Assembly: GCF_000143415.4 (NCBI RefSeq)
Contig: NW_003314295.1
Span: forward strand, 1,721,950-1,785,949
Origin: Selaginella moellendorffii
Lineage: Eukaryota > Streptophyta > Lycopodiopsida > Selaginellales > Selaginellaceae
DNA: 64,000 nt
Direction of reading: 5' to 3'
The notes beneath the pieces were generated by a model. It ran no database searches. It was given only the letters and a program-made list of their open reading frames with translations, and was not told the DNA's origin. Each line of letters starts with the position of its first letter. Position 1 is the stretch's first letter. A program made the translations under genes and the position numbers. Below are positions 43,316 through 53,579 of this stretch, piece after piece.

Positions 43316-45403
43316 GTGTCTCTGCTTTGCTTCATGAGTTCAGGCATAGTGATTGTTCTTCTCGTTTTTTGCTTCATCTGCTCTTTCTCGAATGCAAAAG
43401 AGGAGTCATCTGTGCTTTTGAGCTTCAAAAACTCTGTGGACGATCCATCTAAAACTCTGTCCAGCTGGAATACAAGTGTTAACTTCTGCCAGCACTGGAA
43501 CGGCATAGCCTGCACGGCGAAAGGCCGAGTTTCCATTCTTGCACTTGAGAATTTAGCACTTCCAGGGTCGCTCTTGGTTTCCACAATCAACTCTTTGCCC
43601 TTCTTACTCGAGCTATCTGTCTTGGGAAGCAACTTCACTGATGCTTTGAATTCCTCCAAACAAGCCTGCTCACTTGAGTTGATCAAACTGTCGGGTAATC
43701 AAAACATGTCTTTCACGACCAATTTTGATGCTATGCTAGTCTGCAAAGGTCTAAAGATTCTCAATCTTTCAAACAATCAAATTGAGGGTAAGATTCAGGT
43801 GCCAATAGGCAGCGTTTTGGAAGTAATGGATCTCTCCAACAACTTATTTAGTGGGGAGCTTCCCCACTTACTGTTTTCACAGTGCAAGAGATTGAGATAT
43901 CTAGACCTCTCCCACAATCATCTCACCGGAGAACTTCCAGAGGATCTTTTTAAAAATTGTACTAATCTGCAGCAAATCTCTCTGGCCTCCAACAGCTTCC
44001 GTGGCACATCATTTCCCTCTATTCACTCCTTGCCATCGCTAGAATTTCTCGACGCTAGCTTCAACAACTTCACAGGTCCGGTTCCTGCAATTCATGAGAA
44101 CCTCAAGCATCTTAATCTTAGCTCAAACAATTTCAGCACAACCAGGGAAACCTTATGTCCATCGCTCAACTCCTCGAGGCTGGAGAGCTTGATCCTGGTC
44201 AACAACAAGCTCACCGGAAGGGTATTGGACAGCGTCATGAATTGCTCTAGCCTTAGGATGTTGGATTTGAGCTTCAATTCGTTAACAGGAGAGATTCCAA
44301 GCAGCATATGCAAACAACTTCCCAAGCTCGAGCACTTTCTCGCGTGGGTAAACAACCTCCAGGGGCAGCTTCCCCAAAACCTTGCATCGTGCAGTAACCT
44401 CACCGAGATCATCCTCACTTTCAACAATCTCAGTGGAAACATTCCACCTGAGCTGTTGTCCAGCACAAAGAGCCTCCAATGGTTATGCTTGAGTAATAAC
44501 AGATTGAGTGGAGAGTTGCCTGATTCATTGGAGCATGCAAAGGAGATGATAGTGCTTCAGCTGAGCAACAACAGCCTGCAGGGCAAACTGCCCAGCAACA
44601 TGACCATGCAGACGATAGATCTCCGTGGAAACAGCTTGAGCGGGAGGATTTCAGCCTCTTTGAATGGTTTCACAGGCACCAAATCTGCCAAATCCAACGT
44701 TGCTGGGACGAGCTTGAAGCTAGCAACAGGGATAAAAACATGTGGTTGCATCGACAACATTTTTATCTTACAAGGAATCTCTTTGGAAGAAATGGAGAGG
44801 CTACTTTCTGCCAAGAGCGGTGGCTGCAAATGCTCCATAAGTTTCCTTCCAGCAAGCTTTTATGGTTTCTCCACCACCAGCCCTTCCTTCATCGATGTTT
44901 CATTCAATAGACTGGTGGGAGACATCCCGCGGGAGCTTGGGAGCATGCAGGACGCCAATTACCTCAGTGTTGCACATAACTTCCTGTCCGGAACAATCCC
45001 CGTGGAGCTCGGGTATCTCAAGAAAGTGATAGGGATGGACTTGTCATTCAATGATCTCCAAGGAAGCATTCCAAGCTCGTTTTCGTCTCTCCAGTCCCTC
45101 ACAGGGTTGAATGTGTCGCATAACAACTTGTCCGGTCCAATTCCACAGGGTGGTCAGCTTTGGACACTTGATCCGAGCAGCTATGCAGGAAATGCCGGTC
45201 TGTGTGGTTTCCCTCTAGCGTCATGCATCACATCACCACCAACAGCGACGAATCGTGCTGACCATGGCGATGGCGATGGTGGATTGGGAGCAGTTCTTGC
45301 GGTGAGCTTTGCAATTGGGGTGCTGGTCTCGGTTATCTCCTGTACAATGGTAGTCACCATTGATAGTAGGAAACGCTTTGTGGAGAGAGCTTGCTATGGA
45401 TGA
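43316..45403 (+). CDS. LRR receptor-like protein with island domain, no kinase, intronless
   Basis: 695 aa in one exon. An N-terminal signal peptide (GIVIVLLVFCFICSFSNA) is followed by an LRR N-cap (SSVLLSFKNSVDDPSKTLSS, then CQHWNGIAC). About 18-20 plant-type LRRs follow (LRYLDLSHNHLTGELPEDLF). A non-LRR island of about 60 residues with CGC and CKC pairs sits near residues 458-518. Four more LRRs, a C-cap (SYAGNAGLCGFPLASC) and a membrane span (AVLAVSFAIGVLVSVISC) end the protein with a tail of about 16 residues. An island four LRRs before the membrane is the BRI1/PSKR/RLP plan, in which it binds steroid or peptide ligands. No kinase follows for 600 bp. It should act at the plasma membrane with a partner kinase; the ligand is unknown. 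A second Met at 43334 is an alternative start. Confidence 0.88.
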   Translation: MSLLCFMSSGIVIVLLVFCFICSFSNAKEESSVLLSFKNSVDDPSKTLSSWNTSVNFCQHWNGIACTAKGRVSILALENLALPGSLLVSTINSLPFLLELSVLGSNFTDALNSSKQACSLELIKLSGNQNMSFTTNFDAMLVCKGLKILNLSNNQIEGKIQVPIGSVLEVMDLSNNLFSGELPHLLFSQCKRLRYLDLSHNHLTGELPEDLFKNCTNLQQISLASNSFRGTSFPSIHSLPSLEFLDASFNNFTGPVPAIHENLKHLNLSSNNFSTTRETLCPSLNSSRLESLILVNNKLTGRVLDSVMNCSSLRMLDLSFNSLTGEIPSSICKQLPKLEHFLAWVNNLQGQLPQNLASCSNLTEIILTFNNLSGNIPPELLSSTKSLQWLCLSNNRLSGELPDSLEHAKEMIVLQLSNNSLQGKLPSNMTMQTIDLRGNSLSGRISASLNGFTGTKSAKSNVAGTSLKLATGIKTCGCIDNIFILQGISLEEMERLLSAKSGGCKCSISFLPASFYGFSTTSPSFIDVSFNRLVGDIPRELGSMQDANYLSVAHNFLSGTIPVELGYLKKVIGMDLSFNDLQGSIPSSFSSLQSLTGLNVSHNNLSGPIPQGGQLWTLDPSSYAGNAGLCGFPLASCITSPPTATNRADHGDGDGGLGAVLAVSFAIGVLVSVISCTMVVTIDSRKRFVERACYG

Positions 45404-45618
45404 TGGACACACCGAATAAAAAAGAGAGCCCTCAGACTAAGGCCATGTTTTCTCCACACACAACCGAGCGCTCTCTTTCTCGACAAATCCATTCGCAGCA
45501 AAGAGACGAGACCCACAAAGGAAACGACCCAACACTCGTTCTCGAGCCCAGTCTCGTAAGGAGACCAAACAAATGCTCGATCAAACAAGCCAGGGCCGCC
45601 GCCAATGCGAAACCCCTC

Positions 45619-45870
45619 TTACCGCAACTTCATCCCTGCCGAGAAAACGAGAGCGCCCAGCCACAAATTCGGTGTGGTTAAGACAGTGGTCATCACCGGG
45701 CTGATGAAATAGATCTCAGCGAAAAGGATTTCCTCACGCTTCCAGGAGCACTGGGAAAGATAACGCAGTGAAAAAACCATCACAGATCTGCTAGTAAAAG
45801 GGGCATCTCAGAAACCAGGATTAGCAGCTGGTATACCGTGCATCTGCATCGGATCCACAGAGAGACCCAT
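45619..45870 (-). other. Candidate small gene with telobox promoter, exon structure unresolved
   Basis: An ATG at 45870 opens MGLSVDPMQMHG and IPAANPGF. Further left a 43-codon frame (45750-45619) preceded by a good acceptor (TTTCCCAG) reads CSWKREEILFAEIYFISPVM and TTVLTTPNLWLGALVFSAG, a plausible small membrane protein tail. Three CTAGGGTT/TTAGGGTT motifs lie 44-110 bp upstream of the ATG. I could not find a splice that joins the two in frame, so this could be a broken gene or chance. Confidence 0.3.
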
Positions 45871-45913
45871 GAAAGCGCAAGGATAAACAAGGAAATCCTC
45901 CCCGATGCCCAAA

Positions 45914-45978
45914 GAACCCTAGCTACTGACCAAGAACCCTAGTCCCAATAGCGAATTTTATACAGCCAAGAACCCTAA
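45914..45978 (-). promoter_or_regulatory. Three telobox-like AACCCTA motifs
   Basis: AACCCTA occurs at about 45916, 45935 and 45971 (TAGGGTT on the minus strand). The position fits a promoter or leader for a minus-strand gene starting near 45870. Confidence 0.45.
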
Positions 45979-46041
45979 TTCAAGGGCCTCCAAAATTGGA
46001 GTAAGAAGATATTTAAAAACGAAAGTTTCTTCGGCCGTAAG

Positions 46042-46685
46042 TTATCTTCTCGCTCGCAGCAATTCCTCGATGACATCTAATCGCGTCTCCACTCCGGAGA
46101 TTCTTGACATGATCGCCTGCCAAAGAGAGCTAGATCGAAAGAGAAAAAAGAAAAACCCATGGATCATACCTCTTCCTTCATCCTCCTCTCGTCTTCCTTC
46201 CTCGCCTCCTCCTTTCTCTTGGCTTCCTCCGAGCGCGCGTTCCTCGACACCTCGAAAATCACCACTGCTCCTCCAACCTGGAAAGAATTTTTGGGAAGAA
46301 TCTCTCAATGCGAAAAGGAATCGAATCGAAGAGTGGCACTTTACTGACCCCAAAAATGAAGAACTCGCCCAGCATCTCCGACGCGGCTTGCACGGCCTTC
46401 TCCTCGTTGAGCGGCCGGATTTCCACATCCGTGGCGTGGCCATAGATCCGCCTTTGCAGATTCACGCTAAACCTGTGGTTGAGCTGCAAGAAATCGCGAC
46501 AACAAGCGCGAGGAGCCAGAGATTTCGAGCGAAATATCGCAATGCCACCGCCATACCTGCGCCATTTTGCTGATCGACTCGCGAAACCTGGGATGATGCG
46601 CCGCCGTCTTCTTCAACCGATTCGCCACGGGCTTGCTCAGCGTCCGCAATGCCAGAGTGGCCAGCTTCATCAATGGGAAGATCAT
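46042..46685 (-). CDS. OPA3-like protein
   Basis: Four exons: 46685-46557, 46483-46349, 46277-46170 and 46116-46042, giving 148 aa with all junctions in phase 0. The N-terminus MIFPLMKLATLALRTLSKPV and ANRLKKTAAHHPRFRESISK is the OPA3 signature, followed by RIYGHATDVEIRPLNEEKAV, GEFFIFG and VGGAVVIFEVSRNARSEEAK. A Lys/Glu-rich coiled-coil tail and ISGVETRLDVIEELL end it. OPA3 proteins sit in mitochondrial or peroxisomal membranes in animals; the plant role is not well defined. An AAACCCTAAA telobox lies about 90 bp upstream. Confidence 0.9.
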
Positions 46686-46774
46686 CGCACCGCATTGACC
46701 GGATCGGCCGCGCCAATTCAATCTATACTCGCTACTAGCGCCATCCCAGCAGCTTCTACCATCGCTTCCAACAT

Positions 46775-46784
46775 AAACCCTAAA
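46775..46784. promoter_or_regulatory. Telobox upstream of the OPA3-like gene
   Basis: AAACCCTAAA lies 90-100 bp upstream of the OPA3-like start codon, between it and the 3' end of CRTISO. Confidence 0.45.
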
Positions 46785-46833
46785 CTTCGAGAGATTAAAG
46801 AGTAAACACATTTATTAGATTAAGCTATCGCGT

Positions 46834-49407
46834 TTAAGCCAGCGTTCTAAACCATGACAGCGTTTTGCTCAGCGCTTGGTCCAAAATCCGTGAGCCTTGC
46901 TCGATGCCTGGCAGGAAAACCCAAGAGTTTTTCAAGTTTTTCGCTTAGATTTCTTGCTTCGATCGATTGAAAAGGAAGAACTTACCGAGATCTACAGCCA
47001 CTCTGTGACCACACATCATTCCAGAGAAGGCTACCGCAATGACTCCTTGGCCGGGAAAGCAGCTATCTCCAACGCAGTATAGTCCTTCCACTGCCTGGAA
47101 CATCGACTGTGATGAATCCAATCTATCTTCCAGAATAAAAAGCTCTACAGGTTTTTCGCAAACTCACTGTTGTGTTGAATGGCATCCCGAGAAGTCCTTT
47201 GGGCTTTCCAACAGGGATTGGTCCGTAAGTTCCTTGGTCTCGAGCGAGATAGCGTCTGTGAGTTTTAGGCGTCCCGACCTTTGACACACGAAAGTTACAA
47301 AGTCTAGCGTGAGAGAAATGAAAACAAGGAAGGAAACTTGAGAGCCTGCTCGTACCTCTCGAAGAACTGTTGCGTCCTTGAGACCGGGAAACAGTTTCGC
47401 TTCCAGTCTCTTAACGATCACATCGGCCACAGCCTCCTTCTTGTCATTGTACTCCGAGCTACTTAACCCCTGCGATATCATCAGAAATTTTAGTCTTTTC
47501 TTTGAAAGCTTGTGTGAAAGCTATGGAGCTCCACGTACTTGCCAATCATCGGCCCATGCGGTGGTAAATATGTGAAGAATATGGCGATCCTCTGGAGCTA
47601 GCGAGGGATCCAAAACAGTGGGAATGCTCAAGAAGATCGTACCATAAGGCTTCTCGAGGTTATCCCACGAGTCCTACAAGAGAAAACCAAAGACTCAAGC
47701 TAGAAGAAATGAAAAGCCCGAGTAGCATACCTCGAGAACGAGATGATGGCACTCGGTTCCTTGAGGCAAAACTTCGGCTTTCACTCCCATATGTATTGAG
47801 AGAAACGATGGAGCTTTCTTGTAGACTGTCTGGAAGCGTCGTTCTTCGTCTGGCATTTCAGAATCGAGCAGCTTTTCTGGTGATCGAAGCAAACGCAAGG
47901 TCATATTCTAGAAACCAAATTCACCATGATAGTCGAAAACAGTACCAAAAGTATCCCATCGCGTAGCATTGGAGATGACTGTTTTGCCAAGCAATCGTGT
48001 TCCATCCGCTAGTTGCACGCCAACCTGAACACCTGAAGCGACCTCACACTCGTTAAACAATCTTGCAAACCAACAGAAGCGACAGAAGGGAAAAATATAT
48101 ACAAAGTGGAACGAAAAGAGTGAAAGCTCACCGCTTTGTTTTGCTCCATCAAGATTTTCTTCACGTTGGACTTGTAGCGAATTTCGCCTCCTCTCTCAAT
48201 CAGGCCGTCTGCCAGCTCTTGTGCTATCAATCCAACACCTCCAACGGGATAGTTGATCCCTCCGAAGTGTCGATCGCAAATCACCTACAAAGCAAAGAGT
48301 GTTTGCTATAATCTGTTCGTCTTCTTTGGAAAGAAGTGTTACCATGCTCGCATTGATCATTGGTGTACACAACGCGTCGACGGTACTGACGAGGAAGCAC
48401 TAGAACAAAATCACAGTTAAGCCGAAACTGGAAAAAAAAAAAGTTCTAAAGCTTACTTCGGTATCTATAAACGACAGCAAAACTGGATCTTTGATGTACT
48501 TCCTCGCAATATCACCAGCATTTTGGGGAAGATAGTACGCTGCGCGAAACAAAAAATGAGAAAAACCAATGTCTAGAATCGAGTTTTTCAACTCACCAAG
48601 AGTCAAGCAAGCAAGTGGGTTTCTGAAAAACTGGCCGAAAAGGTAGAGCGGCTCCTCGAGAGATTTAAGCTCCAGCGAATTCAATGCGTTAAAAACCTGT
48701 GCATGGATGGTTCGTCGACGAGGAAACAACGAAAAGCGAGCAAAAAAAACCTTCCAGCATTCTCCGTAGAAGCCTCGTATTCCTTTCTCTTCGTGTGGAA
48801 ACTGGTCGACAAGCTCGCCGATGAAATCCTCGTAGTCTCGATGAACTCTCACGGACAAGTTGTTTGGCATATGGTAGTGGACAGTGGTGGGATCGGGTAT
48901 GAGCTCCAACTTTCGTCCGACAGCAGCCAAGGCACGAGTTATCAGATTGATCGACCCCTGGATGGAGCAAGAACAAAAAAGAGTTGGAACTCTTCTCAAG
49001 AACAAACTTTGTCCACTTGCCTTGTCGCTGAAACCAAACATGACGGACGATCCAACATCGAAAGTGTAGCCATCTCGCTTGAAAAACCCAGCACTTCCAC
49101 CAGGAATCACGTACTTCTCTAGCAGCAGCACCGAAGCGCCCCGGATTGCGAGTTGACTTGCTGCAACCAAGCCCCCGATTCCAGCGCCAACCACAATCGC
49201 ATCGTACCTCTTCTCCGCGAAGAATCCCTGGCTTCCATCGCTAGGAGCTGCCGAGAAGGAAGCTTGGCTCGTGGAAACAGCCGCCGCAGCAAAACCGGCG
49301 TGGGTGCCAAGACGCACGGATCTCTGCTTGCTTGGAGCTCCAAAACAAGGCAAAGGACTCGTGGGTCTTGCGGAGACTCCACAAGGAGCGAGAATTGCCG
49401 GTGCCAT
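46834..49407 (-). CDS. CRTISO: Prolycopene (carotenoid) isomerase, chloroplastic
   Basis: Thirteen exons: 49407-49021, 48957-48751, 48696-48597, 48539-48457, 48399-48343, 48284-48132, 48024-47946, 47876-47731, 47673-47539, 47469-47356, 47278-47168, 47094-46986 and 46907-46834, giving 584 aa with consistent phases. CRTISO converts poly-cis prolycopene to all-trans lycopene in plastids, using FAD. A transit peptide of about 60 residues precedes the FAD-binding motif [18 protein letters not shown]. Conserved blocks follow: [106 protein letters not shown] and [20 protein letters not shown]. Intron 1 has a GC donor (AAG|GCAAGT). Length is near that of Arabidopsis CRTISO (about 595 aa). Confidence 0.96.
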
Positions 49408-49667
49408 CGTCGTGACGAGTGGACACTAGCGCACCATTGCGAGAGATTTTGAGTGACCCAACAAAGTGGCCTCCACCTTGAAGATAAAAAAATACCCAAG
49501 GAATCAAAGCAAACACCGAGATTCCATCAAGAACAAGACGAGCTCTTAGTTTGTCCTCCGAAAGAGAAGACTTGTCAGTTAGTTTTTTCTTCTTCACGTC
49601 CAAGAACACGACGACACTGGAGAAGAAAAGTGTGAAGAAAAAAGATTAGTTTTGCGAGGAGCGAAGC

Positions 49668-51169
49668 TCAAATGGAAGAGATTTGATCTCTCAAAAGCCG
49701 GAGCAGCGGTTCCAAGGCGTTGGGCGAGAACTTCCTCGCAAAGAAGAGGCACGTACCGACGGTGCGGCCATTGTAGGAGCAATCCCCAGCGCGCCGGAGC
49801 CTGTCCAAAAACTCTGGAGTCACGTCATCGCGGCCAAACATGGCCGGGTGCGCGCCACCCCGAGACCAATCCACCGCCGTCAAGCTCCGGTTGGCCAGCG
49901 CAGAGCCAAACTCGATGCTCAGCATCGTCGGGATGTAGTGCTCGTCGACGTAGCACGCGGGCCGGCAAAAATCCCGAAACTTTGGATAGTACTTGTTGTC
50001 CGCCACCAAATGGAGCGCCAGCTTCCGCTCCATCTCGAACCACTGCGAGCCTTTCCTCCACTGCTCGAGCTTGACCTCGGGCAGCATGTTTGTGCTGTAT
50101 CGCCCGCGTCCAAACGGGCCCGGATCGTCGAAAACTCCCACGAAGCTGTGCTGGGATTTGATCACGTAGCGGTAGAAAGTGGTGAAGTTGTGGAGCGGGG
50201 CGCAGCTCTCCGAGAGGAGCACGAACCTGTGGTTGGAGTGGTCGAGGAGAGCGTTGGCTACGAGCCGCCTCTCGGCGTCACACATTGTGATCTCTCCCCA
50301 CTGCGTGTCCTGGAAGAACGAAGTTGCACAAACACTTAGTTCCCGAGTAAGAAGAACACACAAAAACGAGATTTTGGAGGTGTGATGCATCCATGTTCAC
50401 TCTCTGGATCGAAACCAAGGAGTGTGGAGGAAGCAAACCATCAGCTTTTCAGTAAACGAAGTTCGAAGAACACACAAAAACGAGATATTGGAGGTCTTCA
50501 CTGTCTGGATCAAAACCAGAGAGCGTGGAGAAAGAAAAATATCAACTTTTCAGGAAAGGAGGCCTGGAAACACATCCAGAAAATCATCCACGAACTTACC
50601 TCACGGAGAAAAAGATGGTATAGCAAACACACTCTAGCAAGCCAAACAACCAAGGACGCGAAAAAGAACAGTGAGAGAGCTTGTCGCCATACCTGGCTTG
50701 GAATGTGCCGACCATAGAAAACCGAAGTTTTCGGAAGATCCATGGCGAAGCCCGGGAGAGCATGGATGTAGATCGAGTAGCGGCCTTCGTTCCCCCGGAA
50801 GAACATCTCCCACAGCGGGGCCAGAGGGAGAGGCCCCCTCGTCATGAACAAAAACGCCACCTTGCGGATCTTCTTCACTGGCGGTCCCTGGCGCAGTGGA
50901 GCCAACGAAGCCAACCACAAGAGCTCCGGATCGGAAACGTTGTGCTTGACGGGAAATCCCCCCCACAGCCACTCCCTGGCGAACTTCAAGCTGTCGATCG
51001 AGGAGGAGGAGGTGTAGCAGCCACTGCCTGGATTTGCCGAGAGAAAACCACGCCGGAGGTTGAGATAGTCGGACATGTGAAGGCTGGCCAGGACCCCCAG
51101 GAGCAAACCTGTGAAGAGCGCGATGCATAGTAGCATGAACTTTGCGAGTCCTTGCGGCCACTTGATCAT
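49668..51169 (-). CDS. GT14-family (core-2/I-branching-like) glycosyltransferase
   Basis: Two exons: 51169-50693 and 50309-49668, giving 372 aa with phase 0 at the junction. An N-terminal signal anchor (FMLLCIALFTGLLLGVLAS) makes it a type II Golgi protein. The lumenal domain has KVAFLFMTRGPLPLAPLWEM, FFRGNEGRYSIYIHALPG, then WGEITMCDAERRLVANALLD, NHRFVLLSESCAPLHNFTT, KLEQWRKGSQWFEMERKLAL, FCRPACYVDEHYIPTMLS and LTAVDWSRGGAHPAMFG. These are the plant DUF266/GT14 blocks, related to animal core-2 N-acetylglucosaminyltransferases. In plants some GT14 members add glucuronic acid to arabinogalactan proteins; the acceptor here is unknown. The intron contains a tandem duplication. Confidence 0.9.
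50351..50558. repeat. Imperfect tandem duplication inside the GT14 intron
   Basis: GAAGAACACACAAAAACGAG occurs at 50351 and 50465 (offset 114 bp). It is followed in both by TTGGAGGT, a CTGGATC(G/A)AAACCA stretch, and ATCA(G/A)CTTTTCAG. Confidence 0.75.
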
Positions 51170-51557
51170 GGTGGCGGTGGCGGCGACCTGGAATCTGGAA
51201 GTCAGCAGCCTCTCACACTACTGCCGGCGCAGCTAAATCTTGAGTCATGGACTGGAAGAAGAACCAAAACTTTTTTTTTTCTCTGCAGCTCTCAGCACCA
51301 ATTCAGCTCATACCCACTGTGAAAAATAGGGCGCTGGGAGAAAGAGCTCCTGGACCACTGCTCCACATTCTCGCACTCGCTCGAGAGAAAAAAATCGAGG
51401 AAACCTGGAGAATTGCTTGCGCTGCTGGGTTTGCCCAGTATCGCTCCTTGTCCTAGCTTAGCGCTAAGTCCCTGCTTACCTCTCTCTTGACATCTCGTGA
51501 TTCCAGCCCTTACGCATATTCCACAGGATATTTCCCCTTAGATCTTACCGAAGTCAA

Positions 51558-53426
51558 TTGGTTCTTTACCTTCCAATGGATAGAACCCAATGCTACGATT
51601 CCATTAGGCTTTGCAGTAGCGTAGATGCTCTCGCTCGTCTTCACTCTACCATCAAACACCACCTTCCAGATGACCTCAAGATGGCTAACATGCTGCTCCA
51701 GAAATATGCCCAGCTTGGGCATTTGCAGCAGGCAATACACGTCTTTGACTCTATCCTCCACAAGGACAGTTTCTCTTGGAACTCGATGCTATCCGCGTAT
51801 GCCCGTGCCGGAAAGCTCGAGCACGCAGAGCGGATCTTTACCCAGATGCCAGATCCAAACCTTGTGTCTTATAACGCAATGTTGTCTTCATATGCCATCA
51901 ATGGGCATATTAGAGATGCGGAAAAACTCTTTGATTCCATCCCTCTAACAAATCAAGTGACTTGGGCAGCTATCCTTGGCGCATATGCCCGAAACGGGCA
52001 TATGGAAAAAGCTAAAGGAATCTTTAGCACGATGCCGGAGTATAGCCTTGTCTCGTGGAACTTGATTCTCTCTGCCTATGCCGATAGAGGGCATTTGAAA
52101 GAGGTGGTGGAAGTTTTCCAAACAATGAAAGAAAGAAACGTGGGATCTTATAATGCATTGCTCTCTGGGTATGCTTTTGACAGAAGCCAAATCTCAAAAG
52201 CAAGGAATATACTTGATACGATGCCAGAGAGAGATTTGGTGTCGTGGACTGTCATGCTAATAAGCTATGCCCAGAAAGGGCATCTGGATGAAGCTCAGGT
52301 GATTTTCGAGAATATGGAAGAGCGGGATGTGGTTACGTGGAATGCAATGTTAGCTGCCTACTCTGCAAATGGCCGCGTCAAGGAAGCCAAGAAAATGTTT
52401 GACAAGATGAAAGAGCACAGCCTTGTGTCGTGGACCACGCTGATATCAGCATATTGCCACAATGGACGCGTTGGCCAAGCTCTTGATTTGTTTAACCAGA
52501 TGGAAGAGCACGATTTGACTACGCGTAACACTATATTTGCGATGCTTGTTCAAAACAATGAATTTGAGGATGCCAAAAGAATCTACGATCGTACTCCAAT
52601 TCTGAACGAAGTAAGCTTGACTATTATGGTGGAAGCATATGCCCAGAAAGGCCATTTGGAAGAAGCAAAATGCATGTTTGATCGCCTGAAAGTCAGAAGT
52701 TTGATATCTTCAACGGCAATGTTGTGTGCATACGATTTATTCGGATTCACAGAAGAAGCAGAAAACATGTTTCACTCCATGCAAGAGCACGATATTGCCT
52801 CGTGCAATGCAATGGTGTCAGCATATGCCCAACATGGGCATATCTGTAAAGCTAAGTTCTTATTTGATGCGTTGCCATTTCGAGATCCGATCTCCTGGAA
52901 CGCAATGCTCTCGGGCTACATCCAAGCCGGGAAGCTCCAAAAGTCTTGGCAATTCTTCACGAAAATGCCAGAAATAGATTCTTTCTCGTGGAACTCATTC
53001 CTTGCCGGCTATGCCCAGCGCGGAGAAATCGATTCCCTCGCCACCCTGCTTCACTCACTGGCCTTAACGCTCCTCCCAGACGAGATCTCTTTCGTGTGTG
53101 TGTTCTTGGCACTCAGCCACAGTGGTAATCTCTTCTCGGCCTGGAAATACTTCCTGTCCATGAGCAGTGACTACAACTTGGTTCCAACAAAGCAGCATTT
53201 TTGCTGCATGGCCAATTTGCTGGGTCGAGCCGGTTACCTGAAAGAAGCCGAGGACTTAATCGCGACCATGCCGTATGTGGGCGACGATTTGGACTGGACA
53301 TGTGTGCTTGCGTCTTGCGGCTTACACAAAAACATGGAGCTCGCTAATCGAGCTAGCAAACGTGTGCTTGGCTTCAACAGCAAATACGCTCCAGCATACT
53401 TATTAGTAGCAAACATGGCAGGATAA
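51558..53426 (+). CDS. Pentatricopeptide repeat protein, S-type repeats, intronless
   Basis: 622 aa in one exon. Repeats of 31 residues run almost end to end, for example DSFSWNSMLSAYARAGKLEH, NQVTWAAILGAYARNGHMEK and DVVTWNAMLAAYSANGRVKE. The end has the usual terminal set (PDEISFVCVFLALSHSG, KQHFCCMANLLGRAGYLKEA and DDLDWTCVLASCGLHKN), after which it stops without an E or DYW domain. Such proteins bind organelle RNA; the target is unknown. An in-frame Met at residue 7 (MDRTQ) is an alternative start. It shares the ATGCCC...GGGCAT codon signature with the other PPR genes here and is divergent from the GT14 gene across 388 bp. Confidence 0.92.
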   Translation: MVLYLPMDRTQCYDSIRLCSSVDALARLHSTIKHHLPDDLKMANMLLQKYAQLGHLQQAIHVFDSILHKDSFSWNSMLSAYARAGKLEHAERIFTQMPDPNLVSYNAMLSSYAINGHIRDAEKLFDSIPLTNQVTWAAILGAYARNGHMEKAKGIFSTMPEYSLVSWNLILSAYADRGHLKEVVEVFQTMKERNVGSYNALLSGYAFDRSQISKARNILDTMPERDLVSWTVMLISYAQKGHLDEAQVIFENMEERDVVTWNAMLAAYSANGRVKEAKKMFDKMKEHSLVSWTTLISAYCHNGRVGQALDLFNQMEEHDLTTRNTIFAMLVQNNEFEDAKRIYDRTPILNEVSLTIMVEAYAQKGHLEEAKCMFDRLKVRSLISSTAMLCAYDLFGFTEEAENMFHSMQEHDIASCNAMVSAYAQHGHICKAKFLFDALPFRDPISWNAMLSGYIQAGKLQKSWQFFTKMPEIDSFSWNSFLAGYAQRGEIDSLATLLHSLALTLLPDEISFVCVFLALSHSGNLFSAWKYFLSMSSDYNLVPTKQHFCCMANLLGRAGYLKEAEDLIATMPYVGDDLDWTCVLASCGLHKNMELANRASKRVLGFNSKYAPAYLLVANMAG

Positions 53427-53579
53427 AAAATCTCTCAAAAGAAAATCTTTGGTAAAGTTGTTCGTTGAAGATTTTTTCCAAGGCATGGAACACATGTCTC
53501 TACATGGTTCCCGCCTTACACTGTAGAACTCTTGTTCTTTTTTTTTTTTTAATCGCAATCCGAGAAGAGGGTTTCGGTG

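Noticed and set aside
49683-50339. 218-codon plus-strand frame opposite the GT14 gene
   Set aside because: Shadow of the second GT14 exon, which has conserved DUF266 motifs on the minus strand.
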